From contig JBFWXB010000005.1 of the NCBI GenBank assembly GCA_050187875.1, positions 62,001-126,000 on the forward strand: a stretch of 64,000 nucleotides of DNA. The letters are read 5' to 3'. Below the pieces are notes generated by a model. That model searched no databases and was not told where the DNA came from. It saw only the letters and a program-made list of their open reading frames with translations. Shown here piece by piece: positions 7,270 to 16,534 of the stretch (the first letter of the stretch is position 1; each line of letters begins with the position of its first letter). The position numbers and the translations under genes are program-made. The stretch comes from JAFKKS01 sp050187875 (GTDB lineage Bacteria > Pseudomonadota > Alphaproteobacteria > Rhizobiales > Xanthobacteraceae).

Positions 7270-8961
7270 ATGACCGCTTCGCTTTCGTCCTCCTTCGCGT
7301 CCGATCCGCCGCGGCGCCGCGCCATGGCCGGCGTTGCCGTGTTGGCGCTGCTGCATGGCGCTGCGCTGACCGTTTTGGTGATGACGGAAGTCGATTGGAT
7401 CGCGAAGGCAGCTTTTCTCCTCGCGTGGGGCGCTTTGAATTTTGCCTGGCTCGCGGTTCTCCGCCGGCCGATCTTGGCAGCCTTTCTGTCACTCGAAATA
7501 GTCGTCGCGCTGGTGATGCTGTCGCGCTTCAAGCACGACAAGCTTTGGATGACGGTCGACTTCGTCGACATTCTGATCATCGATCAGGACACGGCGCAGT
7601 TCCTTTTGGCCGCATTGCCCGGACTGCGGATGCCGCTCGCGCTTACAGCAGCTGGCACGCTCATTGCTTTGGCTGTCAGCTGGCGCTGCGATCCATATCG
7701 CCTTGCGCGCCGCGCCGGCGCTGCCGGTACATTGATTTGCGTTGGCGCTTTGACTGCGCTGGCGCTGTGGCAACCCACGAATCTCGACGAGGATTTCCTC
7801 GGACGGAACTACGTGTCCAAATTCTTCCGCACCGGGGTCGAGGCGATCTACGAACGCATCGCGCATGGATACCTGGACGCCGCCCCCGACCAGGCCGAAC
7901 ATCTTGCCGCGCCAGCTGCTTGTCACCCCGCCCGCAAGCTCCCTCACATCATTCTTCTGCACGATGAGTCGAGCTTCGACATCACGGCAGCGCCAGGCAT
8001 CAATGTGCCGGCCGGCTATCGGCAGCATTTCGTGTCGTTCGATGGAAAGGCGCGCAAGTTCATTGTCGAAGGCGTCGGCGGACCGAGCTGGTTCACGGAA
8101 TACAACGTGCTGACTGGATTGTCCGTGCGGTCCTTCGGGCGCTTCGCGACCTCCGTGACCCGGATGGCGGCGGGACACGTCATGCGCGGCCTTCCCCACT
8201 CTCTTCACCGGTGCGGCTACACGAGCGTCAGCCTGTACCCGTTCTACGGCTCGTTTCTGGGCTCGCGCGCGTTTCAAACATCGACAGGAATCGATCGCTA
8301 TCTCGATATGACCGATCTCGGGACGAGCAACTTCGAGGCGGACAGCTACTATTTCGACCAAGCGACACAGATCATAGAGAAGCAACGGAACAAGGGACCG
8401 CTGTTTCTCTATGTCTATACGGTCGCAAACCATTTCCCGTGGGATACGCGCTTTCGCCCAGGCCTCACGCCCGACTGGAAAAGTCTCGGCAACGCCTCCG
8501 ATGTCGACGAGTACATTCGGCGCCAAGGCCTCAGTGCGCAGGATTACAAACAATTCCTGCAACGTTTAGCGCGCGAGTTTCCGGACGACTCTTTCGTGAT
8601 CGTCCGTTACGGCGACCATCAGCCGGGTTTCAGCCCTCGCATTCTTGATCGCTCGCTGGATGAGCAGGCGGTGGCGCGGCGTCTCAAGACGTTCGATCCA
8701 ATCTATTTCACCACTTACTACGCCATCGATGCGGTGAACTTCATGCCCGCCGATGTGTCAGCGGCTCTTGATCGGCTCGACGCGCCGTATTTGCCGCTCG
8801 TCATCCTGGAAGCGGCGGGTGTGCCGCTTGACCCTACATTTGTCGAGCAGCGGAAAATTCTCAGCCGCTGCGCCGGGCGCTTCTATGGCTGCGCGCATGG
8901 CGTTGAAGCTCGCCGCTTCAATCGCCTTCTGATCCAAGCCGGCATGATCCGCGGCTTGTGA
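7270..8961 (+). CDS. Membrane sulfatase-superfamily phosphotransferase (phosphoglycerol/phosphoethanolamine transferase-like)
   Basis: 563-residue protein with about five N-terminal membrane segments (residues 20-170) followed by a periplasmic alkaline-phosphatase/sulfatase-fold domain, the architecture of LtaS, OpgB and CgmB-type transferases. Metal and catalytic landmarks are 'LPHIILLHDESSFD' (first metal Asp-Glu), 'GPSWFTEYNVLTGLS' (nucleophile region), 'YTVANHFPW' and 'RYGDHQPGF' (C-terminal Asp-His metal site). I chose ATG at 7270; the upstream TTG at 7261 adds only three residues. Beside opgH and an NdvA-like exporter, decoration of periplasmic glucan with phosphoglycerol is the best inference. 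Lipid or lipid A modification is the alternative. Confidence 0.75.
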   Translation: MTASLSSSFASDPPRRRAMAGVAVLALLHGAALTVLVMTEVDWIAKAAFLLAWGALNFAWLAVLRRPILAAFLSLEIVVALVMLSRFKHDKLWMTVDFVDILIIDQDTAQFLLAALPGLRMPLALTAAGTLIALAVSWRCDPYRLARRAGAAGTLICVGALTALALWQPTNLDEDFLGRNYVSKFFRTGVEAIYERIAHGYLDAAPDQAEHLAAPAACHPARKLPHIILLHDESSFDITAAPGINVPAGYRQHFVSFDGKARKFIVEGVGGPSWFTEYNVLTGLSVRSFGRFATSVTRMAAGHVMRGLPHSLHRCGYTSVSLYPFYGSFLGSRAFQTSTGIDRYLDMTDLGTSNFEADSYYFDQATQIIEKQRNKGPLFLYVYTVANHFPWDTRFRPGLTPDWKSLGNASDVDEYIRRQGLSAQDYKQFLQRLAREFPDDSFVIVRYGDHQPGFSPRILDRSLDEQAVARRLKTFDPIYFTTYYAIDAVNFMPADVSAALDRLDAPYLPLVILEAAGVPLDPTFVEQRKILSRCAGRFYGCAHGVEARRFNRLLIQAGMIRGL

Positions 8962-9064
8962 AGGTCCGTCAGTTCTTCATCCATTTAACGTTTAGCACGG
9001 AGGATCGGCGACCGGGCAGCCGCCGCCGCTTATGTTCGGCAACACGCTATGTTAAAGATCGCCT

Positions 9065-10141
9065 ATGGCTGGCCGCACCTCGCTTGAGATGGAACTGATC
9101 TGGAAGGCGGGCCATCAGCCCGGGCGTTCATTTGAGCCGGAGCTTTTCGCCTTACTTGAGGCCATCAAAAACACCGGAAAGCTCACGACGGCGACGACGC
9201 AAGTCGGCGTGCCCTATCGCCAAGCCTGGGGGCTCATCACGGTCTGGTCCGAGCGTATGGGGCAGCCGCTCGTGATCAAGGAGAAAGGGCGCGGCACGCA
9301 ATTGACGCCGCTCGGTGAGCGGCTGCTGTGGGCACGGCAGCGGATCACCGCGCGGCTGACGCCCTATCTCGAAAGCGCGGCGTCCGAGCTCGAGCAGGAG
9401 CTCAACCAAATCCTCGAGGAACCGAGCGCCGCGCTGACAATGTTCGCGAGCCACGACCTCGTGCTTGCCGAGCTGCGCGAGTTCCTGCGTGCGCGGCCGG
9501 GTCCGAAGCTCGACGTCCGATTCGTCGGAAGCTTGGAAAGCGTCATCGCCCTCTATCGAGGCCGATGCGATCTCGCGGGCTTCCATGTTCCGGAGGGCGC
9601 TCGGGGGCGGGAGATTCTGCGTCAATACAAGCCATGGTTCAAACCGCGCGCGCAGCGCGTGATCCATTTCGTTCGCCGCAGCCAAGGGTTTCTGGTCGCG
9701 CCGGGAAATCCGCTCGGCATTATGACGCTTGCCGACGTGGCGCAGAAAGGCGCGCGATTCATCAACCGCCAGCCCGGTTCGGGTACGCATCTCGCGCTTG
9801 AGCGCATGCTGCAGGAGCAAGGCATCGATCGGGCCGATATCAAGGGCTACTACACCGAGGAGTTCACGCATCTTGCTGTCGCGGCGGCCGTTGCGAGCGG
9901 TGTTGCCGACGTCGGCGTCGGCATTGAAGCGGCGGCACGAAAATTAGACCTCGATTTCATTCCATTGTTCGTCGAGGACTATTATTTGCTCGGTAAGCGG
10001 GAGACCGTCGAACGCGAGGATGTCGAGGCGATTGTGACGAGCCTCAAATCATCCGATTTCGCCGCGCTCGTGCGGCACATTCCTGGCTACGACATGTCGC
10101 GAACGGGCGAGATCACGAGCGTGAGCGATCTTATGGGCTGA
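9065..10141 (+). CDS. ModE/LysR-type HTH regulator fused to a periplasmic-binding-like sensor domain
   Basis: 358-residue one-component transcription factor. Residues 20-110 form a LysR/ModE-like winged helix: 'LFALLEAIKNTGKLTTATTQ' and 'YRQAWGLITVWSERMG' resemble the ModE DNA-binding domain. Residues 125-350 are a PBP-like ligand-binding domain with 'FVRRSQGFLVAPGNPLGI' and 'FINRQPGSGTHLALERML', the signature of molybdate/tungstate-type sensor domains. Known relatives regulate molybdoenzyme or transport genes. No molybdenum gene is visible here, so its target is unclear; it is convergent with hyuB and may act elsewhere. The start follows from the first ATG; residue 9 is a second possible Met. 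Confidence 0.8.
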   Translation: MAGRTSLEMELIWKAGHQPGRSFEPELFALLEAIKNTGKLTTATTQVGVPYRQAWGLITVWSERMGQPLVIKEKGRGTQLTPLGERLLWARQRITARLTPYLESAASELEQELNQILEEPSAALTMFASHDLVLAELREFLRARPGPKLDVRFVGSLESVIALYRGRCDLAGFHVPEGARGREILRQYKPWFKPRAQRVIHFVRRSQGFLVAPGNPLGIMTLADVAQKGARFINRQPGSGTHLALERMLQEQGIDRADIKGYYTEEFTHLAVAAAVASGVADVGVGIEAAARKLDLDFIPLFVEDYYLLGKRETVEREDVEAIVTSLKSSDFAALVRHIPGYDMSRTGEITSVSDLMG

Positions 10142-10186
10142 TCTGGGCGTCGCGAACGTCGAGATATGGCTCTCTGGACGTGCGCG

Positions 10187-11740
10187 TCAGCTCGCGTTCT
10201 GGGAATGGCCCAAGCCGCCGCCGCCGGCAGTGCGCATCACGACGTGATCGCCTTTGTTGAGCACCCAATGTTCAGCAGGGTCGATCGGTTTGCCGTTGAG
10301 CAAGACCTCGGCCGGCGCGCCGGCCTCGCCACCCAACAGGCCCGGCGCCGCGGCACGAAACCGCGTGAGGAGGAAGGAGCACATCGCCGGCGTCTCCCCC
10401 TTGAACTCGAAGGCTAGATCGAGACCGTCGCCGCCATGATGACGGCCGCGGCCGCCGCTTCCACGGCGAATTTTCCGATACAGGATGGTGATCGGCGCGC
10501 CGCTCTCCATGACCTCGATCGGCGTGTTCCCGAGATTGGACGGAAAACTGGTCGCCGAAAGTCCATCGCGGCTCGATGACGCGCCTTGGCCGGCGTTGAG
10601 AAAGTTCACCACGGCATAGGGGCGGCCATTTTCCTGGCCCGACATCGTGAACGATGAGTTTGCCGTTCCCGGCGCAACGACCTTGTCGGGAAGAACATCG
10701 GCGAGGGCGGCGATAAAAGCGACCGGCAGGAGATGGCCGACAAGGCTGCGCGCGCCTGTCGCCGACGGGCGACGGGGATTGAAGATCGAGCCTTCCGGCG
10801 CCGACGTTGTGAGCGGCAGGAAGCTGCCTTCGTTGTTCGGGATGTCGGGCGAGAGCAGGGCTTTCACACCGAAGGCCGTGTAAGCGAAGGTGTAGATCGG
10901 GACCACGTTGACGGAGCGGCTCAGCTGCGGCGAGGAGCCGGTGTAGTCGATGTGGATGCGGTCGCCCATGATCCGCACGAGGCTTTGTACAACGACCGGT
11001 TCCTCGAACCCGTCATGCTCCAGCCTGCAGGCATAGTCGCCATCGGGCAAGGCGCGGATGGCGTCGCGCATGGCATGCTCGGAGCGCGCCCTGATCTCAT
11101 GGCCGAGCGCGTCAAAGTCGATATCGGACTCATCGAGGAGGTCGGTGAGCCTGCTTTCGAGCATGCGGCACGCCGACACCTCGCCCCAGATATCGCCCAG
11201 GGTCTGTTCCGGCACGCGCACGTTCTGACGGATGAAGGCGACCACCGTCTCGTCGGTCACGCCGGCGCGGACGAGCTTCACCGTCGGAATCTGAAGCCCT
11301 TCCTCAAAAATCTCGCGATTTCCCGAGTTGCGCAGGCGTCCGCCGATATCGGGCATATGGCTGGTGGCAGCGGCAAACGCGATCAACTCGCCATTTCGGA
11401 AAATCGGCATGGCGACCGAAACGTCATGGACGTGGCCGGTGCCGTTCCAGGGATCGTTGGTCACGAGCACGTCGCCCGGCTGCAATCCGGCCGGGGTAAA
11501 ATGCGCGATGAAATGCTTCACCGTCGCCGGCAAGGTGCCGATGAACGACGGGATGCTCATGGACGACTGCGCGAGCGAGCGCCCTTTCGCGTCCGTCAGC
11601 ACCACCGCGAAATCATTGGCCTCGCGCACAAGCGTCGAGAATGACGTGCGCACGAATGCCGCGGCGGCTTCATCCACGGCGCTGACGAGGCGCGTCCAGA
11701 GAATTTCGAGCGTGACGGAGTCGAGAGTTTCAGTGGACAT
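10187..11740 (-). CDS. hyuB: Hydantoinase B/oxoprolinase family subunit
   Basis: 517-residue beta subunit of the ATP-dependent hydantoinase/5-oxoprolinase family, which with HyuA opens cyclic amides (hydantoins, 5-oxoproline, related lactams) in the cytoplasm. Typical stretches are 'EILWTRLVSAVDEAAAAFVRTSFS', 'DVLVTNDPWNGTGHVHDVSVAMP', 'ASSSRDGLSATSFPSNLGNTPIE' and the glycine-rich 'GSGGRGRHHGGDGL'. It overlaps the upstream hyuA by 11 bases (translational coupling). The physiological ring substrate cannot be read from the sequence. A second hyuAB pair lies at 61101-64000. Confidence 0.9.
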   Translation of the reverse strand: MSTETLDSVTLEILWTRLVSAVDEAAAAFVRTSFSTLVREANDFAVVLTDAKGRSLAQSSMSIPSFIGTLPATVKHFIAHFTPAGLQPGDVLVTNDPWNGTGHVHDVSVAMPIFRNGELIAFAAATSHMPDIGGRLRNSGNREIFEEGLQIPTVKLVRAGVTDETVVAFIRQNVRVPEQTLGDIWGEVSACRMLESRLTDLLDESDIDFDALGHEIRARSEHAMRDAIRALPDGDYACRLEHDGFEEPVVVQSLVRIMGDRIHIDYTGSSPQLSRSVNVVPIYTFAYTAFGVKALLSPDIPNNEGSFLPLTTSAPEGSIFNPRRPSATGARSLVGHLLPVAFIAALADVLPDKVVAPGTANSSFTMSGQENGRPYAVVNFLNAGQGASSSRDGLSATSFPSNLGNTPIEVMESGAPITILYRKIRRGSGGRGRHHGGDGLDLAFEFKGETPAMCSFLLTRFRAAAPGLLGGEAGAPAEVLLNGKPIDPAEHWVLNKGDHVVMRTAGGGGLGHSQNAS

Positions 11741-13835
11741 CGGACGCTCCGAAGATAACGCTCACGGTCAGATCCGGCATGATCGTGACGCTGGCGGGGG
11801 AGGGGACGACAAGCGTCGATTCCCGCTCCTCCAAGATCAGCGGCGCTTCGAGTATCGTGCCGGCGCCGAGCGAATAGCGATCATAGACTGGAACCGGCCG
11901 GTACTTCTTTTCCAACGGCAGATAGATCGGCCGCTGGCGCGGCGCCGCGGGTTTTGCCGAGACGCGATTTTCCGCCCAGCTGAAGGCACGGCTCTCGGTG
12001 TGCGATTTCCCGGTCAGCCGCCACGTGACGACCTGCGGTACCGCGTCGGGAACCGTGCTGCCATAAAGCTTGCGATAGTTCTCCTCGAAGCCGGCCACAA
12101 AGGCTGGCGCCATCTCTGGCGTGATCGGGCTGTAGGGGAGGGACACGCCGACCGTCGCGCCTTGACCGGCGTAGCGCATCTCCAGGATCAGCGACCAGGT
12201 GATCGTATCCATGTCGACGCCGGTCGAGCGCAACTCCTCCGTGGCGTCGGCATGAAGCTCGGTGAGGACCTTGCGCGCCTCGGCCCAATCGAGGTGGGCG
12301 ACCTCCTGCGGGTTTGACCAAGCGCGGTCGACGCGCGCGGGGGCAGCCAAGAGACCGAGGCACGAGCCTGCACCGGCCGCGATCGGACACAGCAATTGCT
12401 TGACGCGCAGCTTGCGTGCGACCTCCGCGGCGTGGACGGGTCCGGCACCACCGGTCGCCACCATGGTGAAGCTGCGCGGGTCGAGGCCCTTTTCGGCAAT
12501 GTGAATGCGCGCGGCGGCGGCCATGTTCTCGTTGACGATGTTGGCGATGCCCCACGCCGTCTCGGTGACCCCGAGGCCGACCTGCGCGCCCACTTTCGCC
12601 ACCGCCTGTTCGGCGAGATCTTTGCGCAGCTCCATCTCGCCGCCGAGGAAGCTCGCCGCGTCGAGATAGCCGAGGACGAGGTCGGCATCCGTCACGGTCG
12701 GCTCCGTGCCGCCGCGCCCATAACAGGCGGGTCCCGGAACGGCGCCGGAACTTTGCGGGCCGACCTTGAGCAGACCGAGCCGGTCGACGGACGCGATGCT
12801 GCCGCCGCCAGCGCCGATCTCGATCAAGTCGATGCTGGGGATGAGAATAGGCAGGCCGCTGCCGCGCTTGAAGCGCTTCACGCGCGCCGTCTCGAACGTA
12901 TGTTCGACATCCGGCGCGCCGCCGACGGCGACGCAGGCTTTGGCCGTCGTGCCGCCCATGTCGAAGGCGAGGATGTGGTCGATCTTCGCCTCGAGCCCGG
13001 TGTTCACCGCGCTGATGACGCCGGCCGCCGGGCCAGATTCCAGGAGCAGGATGGGTGTTTCGGCTGCGGACGGCGCCGACGTGAAGCCGCCGCTCGACAA
13101 CATGATGCGCAGGTGACCGGGAATGCCGGCCTGACGCAGCCGATCGCCGAGGAGACCGAGATAGCGATCCATCAGCGGCTGGACATAGGCGTTGGCGACC
13201 GTCGTCGACATCCGCTCATATTCGCGGATCTCGCGCGCAACCTGAGACGAGGTGCACACGCTGAGATTTTTGAAGCGCCGCTTTAGTTCGCTCGCAAGGC
13301 GTGCCTCGTGGGAGCCGCTCACATAGCCATGCAGGAAGCAGATCGCGACGGAATCGAGTTTCGCTGCGGCGAGCACATTGCAAATCCGCTCGATCTCGGC
13401 GTCGGTCAAAGCTTTGAGCGCTTGGCCGGCTGCGCTCAAGCGTTCGGTCGCCTCGAAGCGGTGCTGAGGCGGGACGAGCGGCTCGGGAAGTTCGAGCGCG
13501 AGATCGTAAAGGTCGTAGCGGTTCTCGCGACGAATATCGAGAACGTCGGCGCAGCCTTCGGTGACGACGACACCCGTCTTCACGCCCTTTCGTTCGATCA
13601 GCGTATTGGTGACGAGGGTCGTTCCATGTACGACTTCCTCGACATGGCCGGCGGGACGATCGCCTCCGATCTTGGCGAGCAATTGTGCGACGACTTCCGA
13701 CACGCCTTCGCCGGGATCGTTCGGGGTGGTCAGGCATTTGCCGACCCAGATGCGCCCCGTTCCCGTCTCCTCGGCGACGCCGTCGGTAAAGGTGCCGCCA
13801 ATGTCGACGGCAATACGGAACCGAGCCTCTGTCAT
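11730..13835 (-). CDS. hyuA: Hydantoinase A/oxoprolinase family subunit
   Basis: 701-residue ATP-binding alpha subunit of the hydantoinase/oxoprolinase family (ASKHA fold). The N-terminal phosphate-1 motif is 'RIAVDIGGTFTDGVAEE', the nucleotide domain continues with 'VVHGTTLVTNTLIERKG' and 'HILAFDMGGTTAKACVAVGG', and the metal/active-site region is 'IDLIEIGAGGGSIASVDRLG'. ATG at 13835 is preferred; an upstream TTG (13844) would add three residues. A strong predicted promoter lies just upstream, with a TTGTATGCAA palindrome over its -10 box. It heads a two-gene operon with hyuB. Confidence 0.9.
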   Translation of the reverse strand: MTEARFRIAVDIGGTFTDGVAEETGTGRIWVGKCLTTPNDPGEGVSEVVAQLLAKIGGDRPAGHVEEVVHGTTLVTNTLIERKGVKTGVVVTEGCADVLDIRRENRYDLYDLALELPEPLVPPQHRFEATERLSAAGQALKALTDAEIERICNVLAAAKLDSVAICFLHGYVSGSHEARLASELKRRFKNLSVCTSSQVAREIREYERMSTTVANAYVQPLMDRYLGLLGDRLRQAGIPGHLRIMLSSGGFTSAPSAAETPILLLESGPAAGVISAVNTGLEAKIDHILAFDMGGTTAKACVAVGGAPDVEHTFETARVKRFKRGSGLPILIPSIDLIEIGAGGGSIASVDRLGLLKVGPQSSGAVPGPACYGRGGTEPTVTDADLVLGYLDAASFLGGEMELRKDLAEQAVAKVGAQVGLGVTETAWGIANIVNENMAAAARIHIAEKGLDPRSFTMVATGGAGPVHAAEVARKLRVKQLLCPIAAGAGSCLGLLAAPARVDRAWSNPQEVAHLDWAEARKVLTELHADATEELRSTGVDMDTITWSLILEMRYAGQGATVGVSLPYSPITPEMAPAFVAGFEENYRKLYGSTVPDAVPQVVTWRLTGKSHTESRAFSWAENRVSAKPAAPRQRPIYLPLEKKYRPVPVYDRYSLGAGTILEAPLILEERESTLVVPSPASVTIMPDLTVSVIFGASDVH

Positions 13836-13877
13836 GCAGCACAACCCGCTCAGGAGGAAGACGTTGGATGAATACCT

Positions 13878-13913
13878 TTGTATGCAATAGTCCGATACTC
13901 AAGCGCCTGTCAA
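13878..13913 (-). promoter_or_regulatory. hyuA promoter with TTGTATGCAA operator-like palindrome
   Basis: On the minus strand a consensus -35 TTGACA (13908-13913) is followed after 18 bases by TATTGC (13884-13889), about 50 bases before the hyuA ATG. A near-perfect palindrome TTGTATGCAA (13878-13887) overlaps the -10 box. The same motif overlaps predicted -10 boxes at 17836-17845 and 48562-48572. GntR/FadR-type repressors often bind such TTGTATACAA-like sites, so this is a candidate operator. Confidence 0.55.
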
Positions 13914-13989
13914 CACGACGGTTTTGCTGCGTTTTATCCCGCGAAAGCCATCGTTATGACGGCTGAATTCCGCGGCGTTTTGGGGGCGC

Positions 13990-14889
13990 TTAGACCTTGA
14001 AAAGATGCCCTTCGGCGATGCGCGCGATGACGTCCCACTGCGCGCGTCCAACCGATTGCGGTGCTGTTGCACCGAGGCCGCGCGCCCAGACGAAGCGCCG
14101 GCCGAGCCGCGCTGCCGCGTCCCGATCCACGCCGCCCGGAGGCGAGGCGAGATCGAAGATGACGCAGTCGGGTCGCGTGGCCATTAGCACCGCTTCGTCA
14201 ACGACAAGCGCAGGCGCGGTGTTGACGAGAATATCCGCTGCCGAAAGAACCTCCGGTGCCGGAAGCGAGCTCGCCAGATGCCCTGCGGCTCTCGCCGCGT
14301 CCTGTTGCGCGGCTTGGCGCGCCAGAACATGCGTTTTCGCGCCAAGGGCTTTTAATGCCGTAGCGACGTGCTGGCCGACGACTCCGTAACCGATTTGCGC
14401 AACGGCGGCGCCCCTGATCGTAAAATCGGTGTCGGTGATGATCCGCGCGATGGCGCCTTCGGCAATAGCGGGGGCGCGCGCGATGCGCCCGGCCTCGTCG
14501 TGCTCATAGCCGACGAAGGTCAAGCCGAGATCATTGATCGCAGCGGTCAGCGGCGCGTTCGCCGTTCCGCCCATCACCAGGCCGCCGGGCGCCATGCCTT
14601 CGAGCACTGCGCGATCTACGACAACAGGCGCCGCGACCTGCGGTGAAAAGACGGTGTTGCCCGTCATGCCCGGCAGTGGCAGGAGCACAATGTCGGCGCC
14701 GGTAGCGGCCTCCCGCGGCGATGAAGCAAGGGTCACGCGGTCGATGCCACCGTCGGGCCAGGGAAATCCGAACGCGCGGACGGTCGCGCCCGTTGCCGCC
14801 GCGGCGCGCGCGATCTCCTGCTCGCGCCGATCGCCGCCGATGATGGCGACGCGCTTTCCGGTCCAGTCGCGATGGGTCACGTCGTTCAC
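13990..14889 (-). CDS. Dipicolinate synthase subunit A (DpaA/SpoVFA)-like NAD-binding protein
   Basis: 299-residue protein with two Rossmann-like parts resembling the A subunit of dipicolinate synthase. The N-terminal part has 'KRVAIIGGDRREQEIARAAAA' and 'GADIVLLPLPGMTGNTVFS'. The C-terminal NAD-binding part has 'AAVAQIGYGVVGQHVATALKAL' and 'VIFDLASPPGGVD'. No B subunit (SpoVFB flavoprotein) is visible. Its ATG overlaps the stop of the upstream permease gene (ATGA), so it is the last gene of a PotABC-type transport operon and probably processes the imported compound or its oxo-acid. A non-sporulating host makes a spore role unlikely. Confidence 0.65.
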   Translation of the reverse strand: MNDVTHRDWTGKRVAIIGGDRREQEIARAAAATGATVRAFGFPWPDGGIDRVTLASSPREAATGADIVLLPLPGMTGNTVFSPQVAAPVVVDRAVLEGMAPGGLVMGGTANAPLTAAINDLGLTFVGYEHDEAGRIARAPAIAEGAIARIITDTDFTIRGAAVAQIGYGVVGQHVATALKALGAKTHVLARQAAQQDAARAAGHLASSLPAPEVLSAADILVNTAPALVVDEAVLMATRPDCVIFDLASPPGGVDRDAAARLGRRFVWARGLGATAPQSVGRAQWDVIARIAEGHLFKV

Positions 14890-15680
14890 GTTCGTCGAAG
14901 CAGCAAAGCATTGAGGGCGAGCGTCAGCACCGTGACGCCGATCAGGCAGGTGCTGACGGCAGCGATGGTCGGCTCGATCTCAAGCGACAGGTTGTTCCAG
15001 ATGCGGACGGTCAGCGTCTGCGCCTTGACGCCCGCCAAAAACAGCGAAATCAGCAGTTCATCGAAAGAAGTGAGAAAAGCAAAGAGCGCGGCGGAGGCAA
15101 GGCCCGGCGCCGCGAGCGGCAGGGTGATGCGCCGCATCGTGTACCATTGGCTGGCGCCGAGACCGAGGGCCGCTTGTTCGTAACGCTCATCCAACTGCTG
15201 GAGGCTCGACGTCAGAATAATGATGACGAGCGGCAGCGCGAGAACGGCGTGCCCAAACGCCATCCCGATGACGCTGCCCGATGCCCCCCACTTGGCGAAG
15301 GCGATATAAAAGGCGATCGCGGTGATGATGTTCGGTACGATCATCGGCGTCAAAAGGAAGCCGTAGATCGTCATCTTGTTCGGGAACGCGCCGCGCACCA
15401 AGGCGAGCGACGCAAAGAAGCCCACACTCGTCGAGACGACCGTCGCAAGCACGGCAACCTTCAAGCTGACCCACAGCGACCAGCGCCATTCGGGATCGCC
15501 GAGAAAGCGTTCGTACCAGCGCAAACTCCAGCTCTTCGGCGGAAAGTTCAGCACTTTCGCGGCATCGAAGGAGATGATGGCGATGATGATGACGGGGGCA
15601 ATGAGGAACACGAAGACCGCGGTCGCAAAAAGCCAAACGGCGTAAGTTCCAAGGCCGGCGCGCTGCCCGTTCTCGTTCAT
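14886..15680 (-). CDS. ABC transporter permease, PotC-like
   Basis: 264-residue inner-membrane permease of the spermidine/putrescine-type (PotC) family with about six membrane segments. The EAA loop that contacts the ATPase is 'YEQAALGLGASQWYTMRRITLPLAAPGL'-like, near residue 190. The stop overlaps the next gene's start (ATGA at 14886-14889), and its own start overlaps the PotB-like stop. It forms one import complex with the two genes upstream. No binding protein lies in this operon; the PotD-like protein encoded at 20027-21124 on the other strand is the likely partner. Confidence 0.85.
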   Translation of the reverse strand: MNENGQRAGLGTYAVWLFATAVFVFLIAPVIIIAIISFDAAKVLNFPPKSWSLRWYERFLGDPEWRWSLWVSLKVAVLATVVSTSVGFFASLALVRGAFPNKMTIYGFLLTPMIVPNIITAIAFYIAFAKWGASGSVIGMAFGHAVLALPLVIIILTSSLQQLDERYEQAALGLGASQWYTMRRITLPLAAPGLASAALFAFLTSFDELLISLFLAGVKAQTLTVRIWNNLSLEIEPTIAAVSTCLIGVTVLTLALNALLLRRT

Positions 15681-16534
15681 CGGTGCTTCATCCCGAAGAG
15701 GCGGTCGAGATGGATGAAGCGGCTATAGAACGCAAAAACGATCAGCGTGACGAAAAGGAGCACGGTCGCGAGCGCAGAGGCGAACGACCAGTTCACGGTG
15801 ATCTCCACCTCGCGCTGGATGAGCATCGCGATGGTGACGTCGCCGGGACCGCCCATCAGGGCTGGCGTGATGTAGAAGCCGACGGCGAGGATGAAGACCA
15901 GCATCATGCCGCCTGCGAGCCCCGGAAGACTGAGCGGCAGGAAAATGCGGCGGAATGCATAGAAGCGAGACGCGCCAAGGATATGGCCGGCGCGCATCAG
16001 TCCCTGATCGATGCCGCGCATCACCGTGAACAGCGAAAGGATCATGAAGGGCAGAAGCACATAGGTCATGCCGATCAGCACGCCGGTCTCGTTATAGAGA
16101 AGGTCGGCGCGGCTGAAGCCCAGCGCCAGCAGTTGCTGGTTAATGACGCCCTCCTTGCCGAGGAGCACCATCCAGGCGTAGGTGCGAACGATGACGCTGC
16201 TGAAATAGGGAACGACGACTGCGATCATCAGAAGCCGCGCGATGCGTGACGGCGCATGCGTCAACACATAGGCGGTCGGATAGCCGATGATCACGCAGAT
16301 CACCGTCACTATCGTGGCGATGCGGAACGTCCGCGCGATCACCAGGAAATAAATGTCGTCGCCGAAAATCTCGAGATAGTTGCCGAACGTGAATTGCTGC
16401 GTGAAGAAGCTGCGGCTCACGATGCCGGCAAGCGGGACGATGAACATCGCGGCCAGGAAGATCAGGGCCGGCGCCAACATCAGCCGATGACGCCACTGCG
16501 CTTTGCGCTCCAAGATGTGGGCGCGATCCGTCAT
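15677..16534 (-). CDS. ABC transporter permease, PotB-like
   Basis: 285-residue inner-membrane permease of the PotB family. An N-terminal cytoplasmic stretch (DRAHILERKAQWRH) precedes about six membrane segments starting 'LMLAPALIFLAAMFIVPLAG'. The EAA-type loop 'MRAGHILGASRFYAFRRIFLP' lies around residue 180. ATGA overlaps at both ends couple it to the ATPase upstream and the PotC-like permease downstream. Together the two permeases form the membrane channel of a polyamine- or amino-acid-derivative-type importer. Confidence 0.86.
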   Translation of the reverse strand: MTDRAHILERKAQWRHRLMLAPALIFLAAMFIVPLAGIVSRSFFTQQFTFGNYLEIFGDDIYFLVIARTFRIATIVTVICVIIGYPTAYVLTHAPSRIARLLMIAVVVPYFSSVIVRTYAWMVLLGKEGVINQQLLALGFSRADLLYNETGVLIGMTYVLLPFMILSLFTVMRGIDQGLMRAGHILGASRFYAFRRIFLPLSLPGLAGGMMLVFILAVGFYITPALMGGPGDVTIAMLIQREVEITVNWSFASALATVLLFVTLIVFAFYSRFIHLDRLFGMKHR

